Below, in pieces: positions 53,221-64,000 of a DNA stretch of 64,000 nt. The translations under genes were made by a program, and so were the position numbers. Position 1 is the stretch's first letter, and each line of letters opens with the position of its first letter. The stretch is from Diplonema papillatum (Eukaryota; Euglenozoa; Diplonemea; Diplonemida; Diplonemidae), in the NCBI GenBank assembly GCA_030068145.1, contig JAPJBO010000144.1, positions 62,001 to 126,000 of the forward strand, read 5' to 3'. A model generated the notes under the pieces. It ran no database searches. It had not been told where the DNA came from and saw only the letters and a program-made list of their open reading frames with translations.

Positions 53221-55423
53221 GGAAGGGAGTGAGGGAGAAGCAAGGAAGTGTAAAGTGGGGAGCGCCGAGGAATCTCCATCCGGGTGCTCCACCGACGATG
53301 TGACGATGCAGGCTGGGCAGCGGAGAGATGAGGAGAAGTTCACAACGACGAACAGCGAAGGGAGCGCGCTCGAGATGGGCGACATGACGCACATGGACAA
53401 CACTGTCGCGATGGAAGACAGTGGCAAGGCGAAGACCTCCGCAGCCACTTCAAAAGGGCAGAAGAACGGGTGCCACCCCGCCGCCAGCGATGACGACCGT
53501 TCTGCTTTCGATACGAGTGGAAGGAAGAGGAGGCAACGGGCCGGTGGCATCGGATGCGTCGAGAGTCAAAGCGACGGGGATGCCTCGGCGAGGGAACCGG
53601 AACCAGACAAGGAGAACAGCTTACTCTGCGAAGACCAGCTGCTCTACCAGTGGATCTGCCCGCAGTGCAAGAAGTCGACCGACTTGCAGGTGCTGCTGCA
53701 AAGGGGAGGCGAAGACCCCCTCCCGAGCAACCTCGACGAAGACGAGGGCGAGGAGCTGTTCACGCAGGGCAACCAGACGTGCGCGTCGTGGGACGCGCCG
53801 GCCAACCGGATGCTGTTCTGCGCGGAGAGCGAACTCGCGGCCAACGAAGCCGGGGCCCAGCGCCGGCGGCCCTCCACGTTCGAGCATTCACACTTGAACG
53901 GAACCCTTCCGTTCCCCACGAGCCCGCTGTCCCCAGGTAGTCCCGCGACGGCGAAGGACGGATGCAAACCTCCTCCGCCTCCCATTGCCATCGGGGAGCC
54001 AGGGTTCATCCCGACTACGTTCAAAGAAAAAGCATGGCTGTGCCTCGAGGTCACAGACACAGAGACCCTCCCGTACTCGCGAGTCTCGTCGATCGTCGTG
54101 ATGGTCGGCATCGTGTTCATCCTGATCTCGGTCGTGGCCTTCGTCATCGAAAGCTACCCGAAGTTCTACGCCACCGAATCGGTGACGTTATTCGCCATCG
54201 AAGCCGTGTGCATCGCATACTTCACCGTCGAGCTCGGGGTACGGGCTGCTTTCTGCCCCGAAAAAAAGGAGTTTTGGACCGGGTGGTACACGTGGATAGA
54301 CGTCCTCTCGGTGTTCCCGTTTTACATCACACTCTTCGTCGGCAAGTCGGCCGCCGGCGGGCTGTTCACCGTGCGCATCCTGCGGCTGATGCGGATCTTC
54401 CGGGTGTTCAAGGTCAGCAAGTATAACGACACGGTGCACGTGGTGTTCGGCTCGCTGCGGAAGAGCACGGAAGGACTGTACCTCATGCTCTTCCTGGTCA
54501 TGATCTCGACGATCATGTTCTCGTCGGCGTTGTATTTCGTCGAGCGGGAGTACTCTTACTACGACAAACGAACCAAGAGGTGGTACGTGTCGCGCCCAGA
54601 CTGGGAAAACGGGGTTTATCCGGAGGAATCGCCGTTTCAATCGGTCGCGCACACGTTTTGGTGGGCGTTGGTAACCCTCACGACAGTGGGCTATGGCAAC
54701 GAAGTGCCGCGCTCGGCGGCCGGCAAGGCGGTGGCCGTGTGCACGATGCTTTGCGGGACCCTGGTGATCGCGTTTCCGATGGTCATCATCGGGCAGAACT
54801 TCCAGGAGATGTACGCCGCGCACTGCAGGAAGCTGCGGGCGAAGGAAAAAAAGCGCGCGGCCGCCGCGGCGGAGGCGGCGGCCGCCGCGGCCGCGGCTGC
54901 ATCATCGTTGGATCAAAGCGGCAGCCGTGTTCCCCGGTACACTTCTTCGCCCGGGCTGTGCTCGCCCGCAGGGTCGCTGTCGCCGCTGCTCTCCGGGGCC
55001 CGCACACAGCAGGACAAGGCGTCGGTCGCCACCCGACAGTCTACCCAGCCTCTTTCTCCGGACCGGGCACCGGCGCAGCCCGCATCCCCGCCGGCGGAGT
55101 TCGCGCAGACCCCCGCGGCGCCGCCCATCAAGACGGGCAGCCAGAGCCTCCTCGCGACTGAATCGCCCGGCCAGCGGCGCACCAGCGGGTGCTTCCTGCA
55201 GCCGAAGGCCGGCGACGAGCCGCGCCGGAAGCTGTCGGTCACCCTCAGTTTCCCCCCGGAGGACCCGAACTCGCCGACGGAGCCGCACGCGCACGGCCGG
55301 CGCCCGGACTCGTGGAGGAGCAAGCCGGGGGAAGGCCTCCACCGGCGGGGCTCGAAGGCGTCCGCGCACGACGCCGACGAGAAGAAAAAGCCCCGCAAAA
55401 AGCCGCTAGTCGGCGCCGCCGCT

Positions 55424-55460
<37 letters not shown>

Positions 55461-55959
55461 CGGCGACGGGGGTGGCGGCGGCGGCGGCGGAGAAGTCGCC
55501 TCCGCACAACCCGCTGCTGGACACGCCGAGGGCGTCTATGGCGTCGCTGAAGCCGGCCCGCCAGCCACCCGAGCCGCTGTCGAAGGGCAGGCCCGGCGGC
55601 GGCGGGGTTTCCGGCGGCAGCCCCGGCCTCGGCGCCGGGACCGCGTCGGAGCCGTTCTTCCACGCAGCGAGCCCGCTGTCGCCGTCGGCCTCGTTCCAGC
55701 CGTTCTTCAGCGACAGCGGGCCGCTGATCTCCGTCGACGCCGACGAATCCGTGAGGCGGATCGACTCGCCGACGGAGCCGAGGGACAACGGGGCGGCCAA
55801 AAAAATAGTGTGGCGCTTTCTCTTGGAAGTTTAAATGAAAAGGCAACGCGCGACCTGCCCCTGCGCCTGCTGTCGATCTCGGCAGTTCGACACTTACTAC
55901 TACTAGGTAGCGGCTTGTGCAGTCTATCGTCACAGATTGTTGCTGCGTATCAAGTTCAA

Positions 55960-55995
<36 letters not shown>

Positions 55996-58025
55996 GGGGA
56001 CAGCTCACCTGCTTTGGCAAGTTTCAGAGCAGGCCTGGGGGGGTCCCCGGCCTCGGCGCCGGGACCGCGTCGGAGCCGTTCTTCCACGCAGCGAGCCCGC
56101 TGTCGCCGTCGGCCTCGTTCCAGCCGTTCTTCAGCGACAGCGGGCTGCTGATCTCCGTCGACGGAGCCGAGGGACAACGGGGCGGCCAAAAAAATAGTGT
56201 GGCGCTTTCTTTTGTAAAAATAATGAAAAAGCAAAGCAAAGCGACCTGCCCCTGCGCCTGTTGTCTATCTCGGCAGTTCGACACTTACAACTACTAGGTA
56301 GCGGCTTGTGCAGTCTATCGTCACAGATTGTTGCTGCGTATCAAGTTCAAACTACTACTACTACTACTGGGGACAACTCACCTGCTTTGGCAAGTTTCAG
56401 AGCAGGCCTGGGGGGGGGGACCGCGTCGGAGCCGTTCTTCCACGCCGCGAACCCGCTGTCGCCGTCGACCCCGTTCCAGCCGTTCTTCAGCGACAGCGGG
56501 CCGCTGATCTCCGTCGACGCCGACGGGTCCGTTAGGCGGATCGACTCGCCGACGGAGCCAAGGGACGGCGCGGCGCCCAAAATACTCGAGGGGCTGCCTT
56601 GTGCTCATTTCGAAGGAGGCTAGAGGGGGAGAAAACAATACAACTACAAAGTGGGTCTTTTTTGTTGAACGCTGTTTTTACCCCGGATCTCCCAAGCGAC
56701 ACTCTGAAAAGAAAAAATCGCGAACGCTAACTCGGTGTCGGTCGCAAGAACCCCAGAAATGTCATGACACATAGGAAATGAGGGCGCGCTCTAAAATAAG
56801 TCGAATCGTCGGCAATCGACAACAACGATACACGCACACGCACACGTACTGCCACTACCGCAGACACGATACGTACACACTTATCCACGATACCTCAAAG
56901 GAACCTTTACGACAATGGTCACCCGGAGACTTTGAAACCCTGGGTCTTTAAGTGAACTTACACTAAAAACGTACGTAGAACGTGGGGGGCCCAAGACTAC
57001 ACTCCACGAAGTAATGTACTTGGTGTCGGTCACAAACAGTTCCGGACATGGCTAGCCATAACCCATACGAAAGCGTGCACCAAATATGCAACCCGTAACC
57101 ATGTAGCCCTGTCTTGCTCTAAGAGAACCCATTTAGCAACGGCCACGGTCACACGGAGACCCTAAACCCCCGGAGTTTCAAGCGAACTTTAACTCTAAAC
57201 ACAGACCCGCGGCGCAGCCCTCCGCAGCCTGAAAGCCACTCTCGAGCTGTCGCTTTCGGCGCCCAACCCCGCCGCCTGCACGTCGCCGACGACCAACGGG
57301 CGGCCGAAGCGGAGCACGAGCGCGTCTTTTCCGCCGTCCGCCGCGCCGCCGGACGACGTCCCGAGGCTGCTGGTCAAGCGGCGGTCTCTTCCGGTGATCG
57401 AAGCCTACCACGGCGACGGGAAGGACAACTCCCGGTCTCTCTCCGACTTCAGCGGGTCCTTCAAGCCGGCGCAGTCCGGTGTCGTGAGGAGTCCCCTGGG
57501 TAAGGCAGGGAGTATCCACGCGATGTCTGTGTTCGCAGGGTTCGACCAGCAGAGCGACACTCCTGGCCGGGCGCGGCTCAAATCGCCGCGGAGTATCTCG
57601 GGGGGGCAATCGTCCCGGCAGGGGTCGTATTTGGCGCAGAATTCGGGCCTGCTGCGGCCGTCGCTGGACGATGCGGACCTGCCGACCGAAAACCACGCCT
57701 CTTCGTCGTCGTCGTCGTCGTCTTCGTCCAGCGGAAACGCGGACATGATGCTGGCCCAGACGCAGACGCTGCTGCTGCTGCCCACCTCACCGGACTACCA
57801 GACCAAGGCGCGGGAGCGGAAGGGGTCCGTCGTGTCGCGCGTTTCGGTCGACACAGCGTTCCGCCGGCTGCACTCGCCCAACTCGTCGCCGCCGAACAGC
57901 AACCGCGGCAACGAGGCGCAGTACCTGTCGCAGATCCGGCACCAGAAGGAGCTAATCGACCAGCAGCAGTTCGTCATCAACAACCTGCAGGAGCGGCTCT
58001 CACGCGTGGAGGAGCTTCTCGACCA
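53221..58025 (+). CDS. Voltage-gated potassium channel (exons 53221-~55834 and 57205-58025)
   Basis: Exon A starts after TTTGTTTGCACAG; the true N-terminus is upstream. A hydrophilic N-terminal region with a CPQC motif leads to six transmembrane segments: S1 (VVMVGIVFILISVVAFVI), S2 (TLFAIEAVCIAYFTVELG), S3 (WIDVLSVFPFYITLFV), S4 with Arg every third residue (VRILRLMRIFRVFK), S5 (LYLMLFLVMISTIMFSSALY), pore helix plus filter TVGYGN (54683-54700) and S6 (..GTLVIAFPMVIIGQNFQEMY). The protein is a plasma- or organelle-membrane K+ channel. A long Ala-, Pro- and Gln-rich tail follows. Exon B (after CTAAACACAG, phase 0) encodes a Ser-rich tail and a coiled coil (YLSQIRHQKELIDQQQFVI..RVEELLD) as in tetramerisation domains, ending at CTCGACCA|GTATGC. 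The donor of exon A is not settled (ATA|GTG or GAA|GTT, both phase 0 near 55810-55830). Further exons must follow. Confidence 0.85.
55835..56580. repeat. Tandem copies of the K+ channel exon end and intron start
   Basis: The codons for GTASEPFFHAAS..PTEPRD and the following AAAAAAATAGTGTGGCGC recur at 56046-56216 and 56421-56580, each preceded by a copy of the intron start (CGACCTGCCCCTGCGCCTG, CAGTTCGACACTTAC, GTGCAGTCTATCGTCACAG) and an (ACT)n run (11 units ending about 55994; about 6 units ending about 56367). Copy 3 is interrupted by a family 2 repeat at 56581. The copies contain internal deletions. Confidence 0.9.
56581..57204. other. Intron of the K+ channel gene, 3' part
   Basis: It begins with a truncated family 2 repeat (AATACTCGAGGGGCTGCC.. 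to GTTGAACGCTG, 56581-56672). Two related segments, around 56720-56960 and 57010-57190 (CACTCGGTGTCGGTC / TTGGTGTCGGTCACAAAC; GGAGACTTTGAAACCC / GGAGACCCTAAACCCC; AGTGAACTTACACT / AGCGAACTTTAACT), form a diverged tandem duplication. It ends at the acceptor ACACAG (57204). Confidence 0.65.
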
Positions 58026-58044
58026 GTATGCGGCCCGGGGCCTT

Positions 58045-59158
58045 TGTTGCGGGTCATCCTATTCCACTCAGAAAGTGCTGCGGATCATCCTATTCCACTC
58101 AGAAAGTGTTGCGGGTCATCCTATTCCACTCGGAAAGTGTTGCGGGTCATCCTATTCCACTCGGAAAGTGTTGCGGGTCATCCTATTCCACTCAGAAAGT
58201 GCTGCGGATCATCCTATTCCACTCAGAAAGTGTTGCGGGTCATCCTATTCCACTCAGAAAGTGTTGCGGGTCATCCTATTCCACTCAGACAGTGCTGCGG
58301 ATCATCCTATTTCACTCGGAAAGTGTTGCGGGTCATCCTATTCCACTCAGAAAGTGTTGCAGGTCATCCTATTCCACTCAGAAAGTGTTGCGGATCATCC
58401 TATTCCACTCGGAAAGTGTTGCGGGTCATCCTATTCCACTCAGAAAGTGTTGCGGGTCATCCTATTCCACTCAGAAAGTGCTGCGGATCATCCTATTTCA
58501 CTCGGAAAGTGTTGCGGGTCATCCTATTCCACTCAGAAAGTGTTGCGGGTCATCCTATTCCACTCGGAAAGTGTTGCGGGTCATCCTATTCCACTCAGAA
58601 AGTGTTGCGGGTCATCCTATTCCACTCAGAAAGTGCTGCGGATCATCCTATTTCACTCGGAAAGTGTTGCGGGTCATCCTATTCCACTCAGAAAGTGTTG
58701 CGGGTCATCCTATTCCACTCGGATAGTGTTGCGGGTCATCCTATTCCACTCAGAAAGTGTTGCGGGTCATCCTATTCCACTCAGAAAGTGTTGCGGGTCA
58801 TCCTATTCCACTCAGAAAGTGCTGCGGATCATCCTATTCCACTCGGAAAGTGTTGCGGGTCATCTTGTTTCACTAAGAAAGTGTTGCGGGTCATCTTGTT
58901 TCACTAAGAAAGTGTTGCGGGTCATCTTATTTCACTAAGAAAGTGTTGCGGGTCATCTTATTCCACTCAGAAAGTGTTGCGGGTCATCTTATTCCACTCA
59001 GAAAGTGTTGCGGGTCATCCTATTCCACTCAGAAAGTGCTGCGGATCATCCTATTCCACTCGGAAAGTGTTGCGGGTCATCTTGTTTCACTAAGAAAGTG
59101 TTGCGGGACATCTTGTTTCACTAAGAAAGTGTTGCGGGTCATCTTATTTCACTCAGAA
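58045..59158. repeat. 31-bp minisatellite, about 36 units
   Basis: The unit is GTGTTGCGGGTCATCCTATT plus CCACTCAGAAA. It begins about 20 bases after the donor at 58026. The last third carries CATCTTGTTTCACTAAGAAA and CATCTTATTTC variants. The 31-base unit cycles through all three frames without a stop, giving 31-residue repeats (VLRVILFHSESVAGHPIPL..) in all forward frames; these are not genes. Confidence 0.97.
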
Positions 59159-62100
59159 AGGCGCCATTCACAACTCCATTCACAGGCTATCCTCACAAAC
59201 ACTATTCCGCCACCATTCCAATCTTAGACACTATTCCAAGCACATACACTATTCCAATCACAGACACGTTGCCGGTACACCGGAAGACGACTGGCCGTTC
59301 CGACGAGCCGAGAGCAGCGGCGACGACTGAGCTCCAATCAGAGGAGCGCCGGTTCTCGTCTTTATCCACCCAAGTGGGATACAGCTCGATTCCAGCGTGT
59401 TAACGCCGGTCTCAGCGGCTCAAGGTTATCAACAAAGCTGCGCATTTCTTGAAAGTATGCAGCTCCCGCGGGAATAGCTGACTAGACGTCAGTCGGAAGA
59501 CCACTCGTACCTGAAGCAGGGCCGACCTGCCCTTCCCGAGGAAGGGCGAGGAAGAACAGTACCCTCCTTCCTTACTGTCAAAAGCTGCGCTCAACCCTTC
59601 TAACGAATCGCACGTGGTTCTCGCTGGCGATAACCTTTGGCGACAACCTGCGTTACTTGGTGCTCACTGGTGGATTTCAGTCTGCCGACTCTGTGTTGCA
59701 GCAGCGCGGAGTCATCGGCGTGCCATGAGTGCCACACCGCGCCAGCTTTTTTCGTGACGTGGTGGGATGATATTGACCATCCCAATTCAGCCCCGTTGGG
59801 ACTACGAAGGGGGAAGGGCGGAAGCTGGTAAGTGTGTCCACCATCGCATCTCCGGGGTTCGAAGAGAAGGAGCACATTCGAGCTCACCGTCCGGACAACA
59901 AACAGCTATATACCCTCGAGCACGAACGGCAGTGCTGGCGAGGTGGCAAGGATTCTCCCGGTTGGTACTAGAGCTCGCTGCTCGAAAACTGCGAGAGAAG
60001 CGCCTGGTATAATTCTTGTACGGGACTTCCGTGCCTCGCCGGCAGATCGGCTCGGTCTGGCTCAGAACGACTTTCCTTTCGACGGAGGTTGGCTTGCGAA
60101 CGAGTCAGAAAAAAAGTCAACTGGTAGGTCAATGCAGAAGCTGAGCCTCGGAAGCTTCCGCCCTGAAGTGGATGACTGCGGGCGCATTTTCGAGCTACCG
60201 GACACAGTTTGACGCAGCTTTGGGATGCCGGACATAGTTTCCGAGCAGCCGCAGGATGCGAAGCTGTACCGTCATCTGTTTTTCCTCAGCCGCAAGTCGA
60301 GGGAGTTGGGGACTCACAAGCTCGAAAGTGCGCCCGCGCGTGATGGCCTCCTGCTAGGCAGCTGGCGACGCCTCCACCTGTGCTGGGCTGGCGTCGTCCG
60401 CGAGCCGGAGGGGGGTGCTTGTGATAGCACCGCCCCACTTTGCTTTCTCTGCATATATCCTAGTCCAAAGTGTCGGAAGTGATCGGATATCGGGCGCAGG
60501 CCGCGTTCGCTGTGTCGAACGGAACTTTCCCTCGTTCCTCGCCCGACAGTAGGTGCGTGCGGGATGTCTGTTGTGTGTGTTTGTGTGTGTGCCAACCTCG
60601 CTTTCGGAGAGTGGACAAGAGGAGTTCGTCAGAAACAGAGGGATTCCTACTTGACGCGCCGAAGGCGCTCAAGCAAGCTGGCTGGTGTGTGTGTGTGTGT
60701 GTGTGCGTGTGTGTGTGTGTGTGTGTATGTGCCCGCGGGTGTGTGCACTTGTCCTTTTTAGGCATGTTTTTTTTGTATAAGCACCCGCTTTGTAGGAAAT
60801 GCTTGAGGAGACTGCCAGTTGCGATAGATCAAAGGAGGTAAATGTGCTGTAGCCCACACGAAACACTGTGTTTCTCCCTCTAGCCTCCTTCGAAATGAGC
60901 GCAAGGCAGTCCCTCGAGTATTCTTTTGACACCTTGCAGTGTGCGCACCGTGGTGGAAGAAATTCTTAACATGAACCCAAGGATTTACTCCTGGATTGCA
61001 TGGCACGGGCTGCTGTTAGATCCTGGCAAGCTTGTCGAGCACCCGAAAGCCAAAGCAGGTGAGTGAGCCGCTAGATCGTGCCGTGTTGTTATTTGTCAAT
61101 TGCTCCTCATTGCACACAACGCAGAAACGGCATCGGGTAGCTGGCCCTTGGCTGGGTCTTCTGTTCCTTTGGAACAAGTGGCGAGCGTACCGAAGGCGAA
61201 TTCTATGCCGTGGCCCGCTACCGGGCGCGTGCGTGATACATTGCGTTTGTTGCCTCTCTGGCCAACCTCAGTCTCCCCCCGACTTTCCCTACCAGACACG
61301 GTTGTAGGGACCTTCTCCCCGTGACGGATTGGATTCACCTGTGCTCTGGTAGCACGGGTGGTCCTGGCTGTGGCCTGCTACGAACAGCCGCCTGGCAAAC
61401 CAGCTGCCGTCTTCCCATCGTTGGATAAGGAAAGCGACAACAAGAGTAATGGTATTTCATTGTTGCGGCCTCCCTATTCTACACCTCTCGTATCACTGAC
61501 GGTTTCAAGTCCGTTCCCTGTTTCGCCAGATAGAAGGTAGGGACGGAAGGAATCTCATTGGTCCATTCATGCGCGTCTTTGATTAGAAGACGAGAGACTC
61601 ACACTGCTGTCCTGTCTGCAGACACTCTGGTTTCGCGCTGATGATGATGGTCCAAACGGTCCGATAAACGGCGCACAGTTCAGTGTCGAGCACATATATC
61701 TCAAGCGACGGGGGAACAAGGGCAAATACAACTAAAACGCTGGACATTTGCGGTACAGCGAAGAATGGCTAGGAGTTACCAGTGTCAGCAAAACAAGAAA
61801 TGCATGACTGAACACAAAACTGACGTGAAATGTGAAACAGAGTCGGGCGATGTCAGTCTATTAAGGAAATACAACTTGAGTTTGTCAAGGAGCTGAGGCA
61901 CTTGATCGGCAGCTACTTCTTCGTCTTCCCCTTTCTTCGCAGCTTCGGGGGCGGGATCGGGTAATGGAATCTCTCGCCATCGGGGTTGCCTTCTCCCCGA
62001 GAACGGATAGACCCGTCTTTTTAGTACTAACAATCTTGCGGGTTGCCCTTCAATGTATTGTGCAGGCTAAAAAGACGTAGGCAGCGTGTTTTGGTGGTTG

Positions 62101-63640
62101 ATCAGAATTCCTTACCTGAATATACACAAGTGGGAAAAACGATACGCACAAACAAAACGAAGCGCCTGTCTTTTTCGCGCTCGTAGCATCGGTGATCCTG
62201 GCTGCGACGAGATACGAACAGCCGCCTGACAAACCAGACTCACCTGTCCTGTCTGCAGACACTCAGGTTTCCGGCGCTGGTGACGGCACGCCTTGTGTGT
62301 CCGTGGCTTAGTGGACCAGTGCGGTGTTAAACCCATATCCATTCCAGGCACGTTCTTGCAACCCCCCCTCGGCCAAGGCATTATGCATGTGAACGGTTGA
62401 GTGAGGTAACTCACCCCCGCCCTCAAAAATAGAAGAAAAACGCGGAATTGCAGAACATGTACTTACAGCCGACGACTGCGCACCTCCAGAGATACTCTGA
62501 AACTGCTGCCCTATTCCACCTTGTCGACGGAGACGTGTTGATGGAATTCTCGCGAATAAAGCCGTATTGAAAAGCGTCTGCGAGTGGATACGAGTGCAAG
62601 ACTCGTACGACGGGGTGCAAACTGGCTGCGAAGTGAATTGGGCACCCAGTAAAGAGATAGGGCCTAGTGCCGGCGAAACATTCTCTATATTTGCACCAGC
62701 GCGCCACCAAAAATCCTTTGCAAGCAAACAAAAGATCGCCAGGCACCATACTGATCGTCCTATGGGAGGGATCGACGGCAGCACAAAAAGTCTGAGAGAT
62801 GCGAAGACGTAACCCCCATCCTTGGCCACGACCACAGGCGGCACGGGCGCAACGCTGGAGAGTTGAAACAAAGAGAACACGAAACCAAAGGAGCACCCCG
62901 CGCTGTGCAGTGTTACACGCACGGAAAAATAGTTGAGTGCGCGCGAGCAAGCTTTCAACCAAACGACGCGAAAAACACCTTTTCAACCCTCTCAGGTTCC
63001 TGGCTTTTGGGTCATACAACACTCGAGTACGACCCATGACTTTTCTAGAAGCTTTCCTTCATACCCTCGGAATCCCGTGGCCTCCAGGGGTGCTAGCAAG
63101 CGCTCTTGAAACGAGAAGAAGGTTCCCGCCCCTACTACTGCAACCTAAGATTTGCCCCCTGAAGGGTGTTCCTCAAAGAAGAAGAACAGAGGGCCCCAAT
63201 CTCGCATGCGTTCAATCGCAACCGGATTGGATCCTTTTTTTTTGTGGCGTGCCTGTTCACCACTGCGTACGAACAACAGCTTTTTCCTAACATGTTTGAC
63301 ATCAACGCATGTCCAACGCATGTATAAACGGTCCACCACAATGGTCGGAGTATCCGACTTCGTTGATTGGTTGAGCATTGCGTGCGATTTAGCGATGTAG
63401 CTGCCGTGCTTCCTCTCACTTTCACAATCTAAAGAGCCCAAAAGAACAGGGAAGCGGCGTCGGGCAAACGATACCAAGTAGACACACCCACTACGGCACC
63501 ACGCTGAGGGCCTACCGTTTATGGCGATTATGGATAATGGCCGAAACCCCCCAACGAGCGACTGCGACAGCGGTTTTCACCGACTTTCTGTGGCAGTCCC
63601 CACCTTCAACACGTTGCGGTTAACCCCTCACCGACTGGGC
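59159..63640. other. Long non-coding stretch with dispersed repeats
   Basis: No gene is recognised. A four-fold ACTATTCCA motif lies at 59200-59255. The strong donor-like sequences CTG|GTAAGTGTG (59826) and GCAG|GTGAGTG (61060) may belong to unidentified exons, possibly of the channel gene. A (GT)n run lies at 60685-60731 and a family 2 copy at 60768-60924. Family 3 repeats lie at 61349-61640 (split by about 190 bases) and 62130-62360, sharing ACGAACAGCCGCCTG(A/G)CAAACCA and CTGTCCTGTCTGCAGACACTC. Confidence 0.55.
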
Positions 63641-63657
63641 ACCCTCGACTTTCTTCC

Positions 63658-64000
63658 GGGGGTTTGGGTCTAAATCCTGGTCATGTCAGGTTGGCACCTT
63701 GTCGACTGCTCGAGGGGGGAGCGGGATTTCCGGGGTTTGGGTCTAAATCCTGGTCATGTCAGGTTGGCACCTTGTCGACTGCTCGAGGGGGGAGCGGGAT
63801 TTCCGGGGTTTGGGTCTAAATCCTGGTCATGTCAGGTTGGCACCTTGTCGACTGCTCGAGGGGGGAGCGGGATTTCCGGGGTTTGGGTCTAAATCCTGGT
63901 CATGTCAGGTTGGCGACTGCTCGAGGGGGGAGCGGGATTTCCGGGGTTTGGGTCTAAATCCTGGTCATGTCAGGTTGGCACCTTGTCGACTCCTCGAGGG
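63658..64000. repeat. 73-bp minisatellite running off the window
   Basis: About 4.6 units of GGGTTTGGGTCTAAATCCTG through CTCGAGGGGGGAGCGGGATTTCC. The unit starting at about 63879 lacks 8 bases (ACCTTGTC). The array continues past the right edge. Confidence 0.95.

Noticed and set aside
58028..59227. Leucine/serine-rich repeat protein after the K+ channel
   Set aside because: The 31-bp unit is stop-free in all forward frames; three overlapping frames encode the same 31-residue cycle.
62308..63037. Overlapping minus-strand frames of 204-216 codons
   Set aside because: No domain, splice sites or compositional signal, and partly made of dispersed repeat family 3.

Overview
This is a nuclear segment from a eukaryote, most likely a protist with a large, repeat-rich genome. 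Coding islands are GC-rich, and several genes have GT-AG introns with pyrimidine-tract acceptors. Most of the rest is satellites, miniature transposons and retroelements. No operons, ribosome-binding sites or other prokaryotic features are present. An alveolate-like alga or relative (chromerid, perkinsid or dinoflagellate type) is a plausible guess from gene style, but nothing here proves it.

Layout. 0-4.35 kb: an APE-type non-LTR retrotransposon with an in-frame 2A ribosome-skipping motif before its endonuclease; its C-terminal zinc-finger end is separated by a frameshift. 4.6-6.7 kb: a helical-repeat (PPR-like) gene followed by three tandem copies of its own 3' end. 7.7-8.7 kb: an aldo/keto reductase whose C-terminus is missing at a likely splice donor. 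8.7-16.2 kb: transposon debris, including three copies of a 210-bp MITE with 4-bp target duplications, a 1.6-kb inverted-repeat element and a reverse-transcriptase relic. 16.2-20.1 kb: a tRNA-like Pol III unit, a complete aldo/keto reductase, and a DUF4166-like gene with two extra copies of its 5' end. 20.2-21.5 kb: a 36-bp minisatellite. 23.3-26.6 kb: a two-exon PPR-like gene and scrambled copies of its second exon. 27.6-39.5 kb: a small 5' exon followed by 507 units of a 15-bp satellite, into which a 3.85-kb retroelement with split direct repeats is inserted exactly between units. 39.5-42.5 kb: a polyglutamine protein gene with a duplicated 5' exon. 44.25-47.06 kb: a candidate hAT-like non-autonomous transposon carrying a 21-bp minisatellite. 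49.5-51.6 kb: a gene of unknown function followed by fragments of its 3' end. 53.2-58.0 kb: a voltage-gated potassium channel in at least two exons, with tandem copies of an exon end and a 31-bp minisatellite starting 20 bp after a splice donor. 59-64 kb: mostly non-coding, ending in a 73-bp minisatellite that runs off the window.

The genes are unrelated in function (RNA-binding-type helical repeats, oxidoreductases, an ion channel), so there is no pathway cluster. The shared theme is structural: six of the genes carry partial tandem copies of an exon end plus adjoining non-coding DNA, and satellites lie directly against exons. The most unusual single object is the split-direct-repeat retroelement inside the 15-bp satellite. 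It has reverse transcriptase and RNase H but no visible tyrosine recombinase, and its polymerase motif is VDN in place of the usual xxDD.
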